Origin: Mactromeris polynyma
Lineage: Eukaryota; Mollusca; Bivalvia; Venerida; Mactridae
DNA: 64,000 nt
Assembly: GCA_032209605.1 (NCBI GenBank)
Contig: JASFXZ010000037.1
Location: forward strand, 558,001 to 622,000
Direction: 5' to 3'
A program made the position numbers and the translations under genes. Under the pieces are notes generated by a model. The model made no database searches and was not told the DNA's origin. It saw only the letters and a list, made by a program, of their open reading frames with translations. Positions 58,268-64,000 of the stretch are shown here, in pieces (position 1 is the stretch's first letter; every line of letters starts with the position of its first letter).

Positions 58268-59565
58268 TATTAACATTAAGAATATTACAAATTTAATCAC
58301 GATTACTCGTATCGTACCAATATTGTATCAGAAATTGCTATTTAAGAAAATCAACACGCCAGTAATTCACCGCATCGCGAACATTTCAGATCTTATAAAG
58401 ATGAGAATGTATTGATTCCCAGGATGTCTTGGATAAATACACACTTGTGTGTTCAATGATGTCAAGATTTGAGAGCATCCACAGTTTTATGCGAGGGATG
58501 AAATGAACGAAATTTGTCAGCGAATAAATGAATGTTGATCTGGTCATGCTTGTGTGGATATCAAAGTACTCGAAGCTAAGACAATATTTCATGCATTACG
58601 GATTAAGAAATAACTGCATAATGAATGACTGTGGTTTGGATGTTTACCTAATGATGTTTTCAGATCATTACCTCGCATGGAAACGCTATCAGTGCATATT
58701 TGTATAATAAATATGGAGTTTAATTCCACTACAAACAACTTCGAACATTCAACGTCTTACTCGATTTTCAACACACATTCATGTACAGTTTTAACGACTT
58801 AGGAATATTTCAGTACTTTTCATAACTTAACACTTTATAAGGAATTTGACAAAACGTCACTAAACGCACTTTCCGAAATTACATTTTTTTCTATCATTTA
58901 GATATCAAGGTAAACATATCCCGGGTGAATGTCTTACATATCATAAACTCTTATTTATAAGATACGTAAATGAATATCCGAAATATTTACATCATCATCA
59001 AGTAACTGACTATGACGTGTTAAACGGATGACCAATCAGTAACTAGAATGGCAACACGATGTAAGCAACACAATTATATATGTATTTAGTAAATGTTATT
59101 TTCACGCACCAAAGCTGTACACAATGTAACAAGGCAGAGTTTCACTTAATTCACTTCCGATACGGATCACGAGTACCTGCTATATTCCCAAATGATCATT
59201 ATTGAAAAGTCGCTTTGGCAAACAGTTTTCTGATATAGCATTGAAGGATATCTAAAACTGAAAGTATGAAACCCGATTCAAATTCGTTTTGTTTCCTTCT
59301 CTAATTGATCCAAATTTAAGTAACTTCTGTCTGATACTGCAAAAACACAGATACTCGGTTAATTGAATTTCCTTTCCAAAACGAAAACAATTTCATAATT
59401 GTCAATAGTTCATTGTCATTATTACTGCGACATCGAGTGGTAAAAACATCATGGAAACGAAAGTTTGATAATCTTTTATCAAATAGCAGTTAGGTGGGGT
59501 TTAAATTTGACATTTCAGTTTGACATATTGATAAATGTGTATGCGTTTCTTTGGTAAAAAAACTC
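58268..59565. other. Unique AT-rich sequence, no gene seen
   Basis: A 68-codon minus frame (58386-58592) has no domain. Nothing else is supported. Confidence 0.45.
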
Positions 59566-60341
59566 TTATCTATTGTGAGAATGAGTTGTTAAGTAACAAG
59601 AGCGATTTCGCGACATTTTATAACAGAGTAACATAAGCTCGCCATGAACGTCGCTTACCCAGATAGCTAAACGATAGTTTCCAATACACAAGTCAGCACC
59701 TCCACTATGGCCACTGACCATATAGGGAATATATCTTATATAGCAGACTTGTATCGGAAACACTGCTTTCTTAGACAATATTAGGCCTCCTTGTGCAATA
59801 CTTGGTCATCTGCCAACTGGATTTTATAGAATGATACTGCACAATGAGACATTAATGTGTGAGGGAATACGTGAACATATGGCAAACCTGCTGTGTTTGG
59901 AATACTGGTAGTTTCTGGATAACACAATGCTGATTGAATTTGAAATAGAGCAATGTTATTCCTAGAATGGATCACGTCAACATCTGGAAACTAAACGACC
60001 TGTCATTAGGGATATAGAATGTATTCCACGTTGTGAACACCTCGTTATGATCGTTGTAAAATACAAGATACATATTTCTGTGTCGGTCAGTTTCGTTGTC
60101 TGAGAACCAACGCGCTTGACAACATAACGTGACTTACTTGTATTTGAAGAGATACATAATATGTGCGAGCTATCGTGGATTTGATCAGAAGTTTTAATGT
60201 ATCACATATAGCTGGATTTGTGTAAGAACTGTGCATGAGATGGACACATACTGACGGACAAACGGGTTGTATTACATAAACACCGATGGGTTGATCAGAG
60301 GATTTTGTTCTTATAAATTTACACCGTTTATCTACCTCCAA
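59566..60341 (-). other. Four adjacent minus-strand open segments in shifting frames
   Basis: Minus frames 60087-60341, 59972-60133, 59781-59983 and 59566-59778 follow one another with one-base shifts or small overlaps, which is how a frameshifted pseudogene looks. Residues seen include MYLVFYNDHNEVFTTWNTF, IHSRNNIALFQIQ and MVSGHSGGADLCIGNYRLA. NNIAL and GHSGG are about 80 residues apart, loosely like the DIAL and GDSGG of trypsin-like proteases, but both key Asp residues are missing and no AAHC was found. Chance frames remain likely. Not called as a gene. Confidence 0.2.
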
Positions 60342-60412
60342 TATACAGATGCTGCTGCTGTTTAATTGTATGTAGTTTTGTTAAGTAGGAATAAGGGAAT
60401 TTTGTTATAACC

Positions 60413-60499
60413 ATGGCAAAGAATTGGCACGCGCGCCCACCAGATGATAGAGATGACGATGGAGTACAGATGATTCCATATCGAGAATTGGAAACTGAT
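60413..60499 (+). CDS. Candidate first coding exon (29 codons) with strong donor
   Basis: ATG at 60413 in the context TAACCATGG, then an open, GC-richer, charged stretch (MAKNWHARPPDDRDDDG, MIPYRELETD) to GAT/GTAAGTATATG, donor GT at 60500-60501, phase 0. This fits the N-terminus of a cytosolic or membrane protein whose remaining exons would lie downstream. None was found to 64000, so a long first intron is implied. The minus strand has a competing 115-codon frame (60328-60675). The start context, donor match and rise in GC favour the plus reading. Family not recognised. Confidence 0.4.
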
Positions 60500-61064
60500 G
60501 TAAGTATATGCATGTGTTTAGGATGAAGGAGTAACCATAGGCATTCCTTCCATGTGTCTGCGTATAGACTCTTGATGTATTGAATAATGTCTGGTATTCC
60601 ATTTGATAAGAGATTGATGATGTATGATGGAGGTGTATATCTCATGCTTGGTGTATTTCTAGTTCTTTTTTTCACACCAATCAGGAATTATAGAATTGTA
60701 CTTCGATTAAAACTGTTTGAGTCCAATTGAATCAACGTCGAATCAAAGTCACTGTAAGTGACTTGTACGTCCATAGCTAAATAGGGTTTGATAGTTGCAA
60801 TGCACATTGAATACATGTAGTACATTTTGACGTTAACGAGTGCTACAATGTACTGTAATTCATTCATGTGTGAACAAAATGTTTAATGTGTATCATTAGT
60901 TCGTTAGTCACTAGTAACTAATTGCATGCATTACATTTCTTCCAATGCGTGCTTGAACAATTATCACAAGAATGACAGTTCATTGGGTCTAGTTGCAGAG
61001 TGCCAGGCACCTGCTTCCGTAGAAAGATTCTACGCACATTCTTCACATCTTCACTTTCCTGCAT
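60500..61064. other. Putative intron start; no further exon seen
   Basis: AT-rich, without a supported frame on the plus strand. Confidence 0.35.
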
Positions 61065-61157
61065 TTGGCGTGAGTGCTCGTTAGACGTCCAGAAAACAAC
61101 ATTGAAATTGTACAAATTTGTTTCACAATCGATGTGAGATAAACAAGTTTAAAATGT
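61065..61157 (+). mobile_element. SINE 3' part, family of 50816
   Basis: CATTTGGCGTGAGTGCTCG matches the body GATTTGGCGCGAGTACAGG, and ATTTGTTTCACAATCGATGT then GAGATAAACAAGTTTAAAA is the family tail. The tRNA-like head is missing. Confidence 0.7.
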
Positions 61158-62505
61158 ATGTTGAATCCGTTTGACACACAATTATAGAAATGTATTTATT
61201 ACTGTTGACCTTGTCTGCCTAACGTTACATTAACATAACATTGTTTTATTTTGATGTGTAAAGTACACACAACTGCGACAATAATTCTTCAATTGTCAAA
61301 AGTCTAGTTACCGTCCGTAAGGATATGTCGCTTAATCATTGATACGCATGTGTACAAACAAACCATGATGTGGGAAATTCAAGTCCATCGTTTACTACGT
61401 GCACACTTGAACAAATCAGTGCCTAGTTTACAAATGAAGTTCAGCTGTCCGAAATTTGCTTCGACGCTCAACTTAATATTTGATTGGCTTAGGCACCACC
61501 GTGACTCAAGAACCAAAAGCGAGCATAATACGACTGCGACGGAAATTAATCTTTAGTAATTGCTCATGTATAAGACTACTACATGTTCTGCAACAACCAT
61601 TCACCTCGGACATTTCGTATAAAACCATTAAGTTTCTGTTGCTTTTAGGCTTTAAGGCGGGACATTATTACGATACATTCTGGTGATTATATGGAAGGTA
61701 GAGTTCCTTGCCTGGAATTAGTTTATCCTCCCATGATGCCGACGTATTCCCATTATACACACTAACTCTACCCATATCATAGCTAAGCAAACCGTGAGAT
61801 GATTTGTTTGAAATGATATTGTATTGATAGACTAGACCAGTTTTCTCTAAAGAATAAGAATGGAGGTTTTCCTATTAATAGTGTAATCCTTATCCCCAGT
61901 ATGTTATCAAACAATTACACGCGTCTGATGCCATTAGTTTCAAAATTTGAATGAAGCTGAAAGAGACCGTGCTACGCTAGACATTGGTTTATGGAACTGT
62001 GCGATACCCCGTGCGTATAAGGAGCGTTGACAAGATAACCTGTGATATTTTAGGCCATATTTAAATCAAGAAATATCTTCAAAAAAGATGATCAACGCAA
62101 ATTGAAATAAGCAAAGATGTTGTAGTTTTATTAGTTAAGATGTTTGAGTTATTGCACGACCACATACTTATAGAATCAATAATATTGACACAAATGTACA
62201 TTTGTATTAAATTTAACTTAAGTTAAATGTTAAGTAAATTGTATTGTTCAGATTCAGTTACATACTATACAGATAGAATATTGAACCCCGATTCAATATT
62301 AAGCCCAGTTTCGACCTATTGTTGCCAGCTGTCTTGACTTGTCCTGTGATCTTTTCCATCCATTAATTCTTCACTGTTTGACCTCTTTGATTCCCCTAAA
62401 TATTCCTTATAGTCTGCCAGGCCATTACTTACGCCTCTGTTCCCTAACGTATGTACCCTTTAACCTCATCAAGTGCCTTATGTTTTATGGATTGTTGTTT
62501 TCCCG
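61158..62505. other. Mostly unique sequence; small R1 fragment
   Basis: 62068-62110 (AAGAAATATCTTCAAAAAAG, ATGATCAACGCAAATTGAA) is the inverted right end of dispersed family R1. Short frames at 61350-61686 are unrecognised. Confidence 0.5.
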
Positions 62506-62585
62506 GAGGTCTGTGTGGGGAGTCACTGTATGTATGTGGCGTTCACTGTAGCAACTTCTTCCTTCTCTTTTAAACATCATTCTAG
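62506..62585 (+). repeat. Dispersed 75-bp repeat, second copy of 50138-50215
   Basis: GGTCTGTGTGGGGAGTCACT, GTATGTATGTGGCGTTCACT, then CTTCTCTT. About 80 percent identity by eye over 75 bp. Possibly the edge of a larger interspersed repeat. Confidence 0.6.
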
Positions 62586-62825
62586 ATACACATATACACA
62601 AATACTATTTAAAATAAAACAAATGACTGCTCATGAATATTCAAGAATCGATTAGCAACAGAATCAGACATTTTGTCTTAATTTTCTCAATACACATCCT
62701 AATACGTTTATAGACAGTCGATAAGATAAATTAGGTACTGTATATAGAAGTTATTGGTTGTTAACTTACTACGATTTCTTCCTGGCAATCACAGTGATTT
62801 TATTAAGGGCACACATTGATTGACT

Positions 62826-63128
62826 TTTCGGCGTAGCCATACTAACATCGTATTGCTATTTGCATATCAGCGTTGTGTAAACCAATCAAATATGACGTTA
62901 ACCACCAAGACAATTTCTCTTCAACCGTACAACGTTTGTAACCATAACGCGGATTGGTTAACTTTCGTTAAAGGGTACATTACCTTACCGAAATACACTG
63001 AATTTCGGTGAATTTACCGAAATCCATTTTGGATCTGGAGTGCCCAGCAATCGTAACATCTCGGCATTGTTTTATGTTGCACAATAAATCTTAACCTTCA
63101 AATTGCGCCAACCATCTTTTTCCAAGAT
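62826..63128 (+). mobile_element. Dispersed repeat family R1, copy 3
   Basis: TTTTCGGCGTAGCCATACTA, TGACGTTAACCACCAAGACA, ATAACGCGGATTGGTTAACT, CCATTTTGGATCTGGAGTGC, CCATCTTTTTCCAAGATAT. Internal CACTGAATTTCGGTG and ACCGAAATCC form small inverted repeats. Confidence 0.88.
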
Positions 63129-63357
63129 ATTTATTTTTCCCACTTTCAAGGCATGATTCAGACTGAAGAGTTAACAGACTGTTATGTGGACTTTAATTGT
63201 TTGTCATTTGCAAGACTGAAATTTTAGAAATAAATATTGGTTTGAAATATGAAAATACAGGTGAAAATTGAATCATGACTAACCAAGTTCTTACATTTTG
63301 TTTAATACTACTAACAAACCGGACTCAGTGAGAAAGAAATAAAACAAAGAACTACCT

Positions 63358-63482
63358 TGTAAGCTCTACAGAGCTCTCCTCTCTTCAACAATATTATTAA
63401 TTTTCATTTTAGTTGTAAATATTTACCACCAACAACCTCCGAACAACAGCCAGATATGTTGCTCTGGAGATGTCGCACAGTA
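63358..63482 (+). mobile_element. MITE, CAGTGCAACCTC family, diverged copy
   Basis: CTACAGAGCTCTCCTCTCTT, CAACAACCTCCGAACAACAG, then GTTGCTCTGGAGATGTCGCA and CAG followed by TA at the right end. The left end is eroded. Confidence 0.65.
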
Positions 63483-63690
63483 TACATATATATTTGAATT
63501 AATACATTTCCTCAACATGGGCGTGGCCAATAAATAACGCATTGTTCACATAAACAATAAATTCGCGACTGGCTTTAGGGTATCATAAATATATATATAT
63601 TAATAGTTTGTTGCAACAACTGCACGCTGTGGGACCTGAATCTCTATATAGTCTTCTGTCTTTGTCTCAATCAATCACTTCGCTGTCTGT

Positions 63691-63960
63691 ATGTTGAAGA
63701 CATATGCAAGTATAATTCTGATGTGGCATTCTGTTGCAAAACCTGCTTATATTCGCAAACGTTTCGCAGACATAGGATACATGCAGCCTGCAGACAAGTT
63801 TATGATTTCATCTCTAATGGATACCACTCGTTTAAAACGTGCTCATCACGAAATTTCAGAATTGTCAATAAATGTACTTTCATATTGTATTCGTTGTCTT
63901 GAAAGTGTAGTAGTAACATTTGGCACCGCCAGTTGTTTCACTGTTTTGTATTTGTGGTAA
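63691..63960 (+). mobile_element. Possible LINE C-terminal fragment
   Basis: The 89-codon plus frame contains PAYIRKRFADIGYMQPADKF then ISSLMDTTRLKRAHHEIS and VLSYCIRCLES. This resembles the helical tail after the zinc knuckle of LINE ORF2 (Y-x-R-x(2)-F...P-x-(D/H)-KF...LM...C-L). No knuckle or RT motif is visible upstream, so the assignment is weak. Confidence 0.3.
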
Positions 63961-64000
63961 TTTGTTTGTATATCTCATTTTCATGAACCATTTGTCTGTA

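Overview
The window looks like nuclear DNA of an animal, most probably a lophotrochozoan such as a bivalve mollusc; the species cannot be named. It is AT-rich. It carries two canonical metazoan tRNA genes (Ala-CGC and Ser-UGA), tRNA-derived SINE copies, C-terminal fragments of LINE open reading frames, many short inverted-repeat DNA elements flanked by TA, and very many minisatellite arrays. There is no operon-like packing and no bacterial ribosome-binding-site pattern. No long intact protein gene is visible. Most open frames over 60 codons are either reading frames of tandem repeats or what chance gives in AT-rich DNA.

Layout. 1-2.8 kb: a 48-bp array, a 30-bp array and two strong inverted repeats. 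2.8-11.4 kb: possible 3' part of a plus-strand gene. It holds an Asn-rich candidate terminal exon at 4623-4996 and an alternative one at 7243-7292, both starting in the same codon phase, with MITEs between them and a 32-bp array that grew out of a MITE end. 11.4-17 kb: a 49-bp array, two dispersed elements, tRNA-Ala, and an 18-copy 58-bp array next to a MITE. 17-24 kb: three MITE copies, then 39-bp and 65-bp arrays. 24-38 kb: mostly unique AT-rich sequence with small duplications, SINE-like heads and four inverted-repeat elements. 38-45 kb: a 48/96-bp array, a roughly 34-copy 65-bp satellite, a 51-bp triplication of an element end, and a 170-bp tandem repeat behind a GTCC-rich tract. 45-49 kb: a LINE remnant and a foldback of about 1.5 kb. 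49-64 kb: a SINE nested in a MITE with a target-site duplication, tRNA-Ser, coding-like but unidentified minus-strand segments, a 37-bp array, LINE tails, and a short candidate first coding exon at 60413-60499 with a strong splice donor.

The most informative pattern is repeat biology. Four MITE families share the end pattern CAGT-n(2-4)-ACYTC, with TA at most well-preserved ends, like Tigger/pogo-type elements. At least four of the tandem arrays sit inside such elements or next to their ends, which suggests that element ends seed minisatellites here. Function claims for the candidate exons are deliberately withheld.
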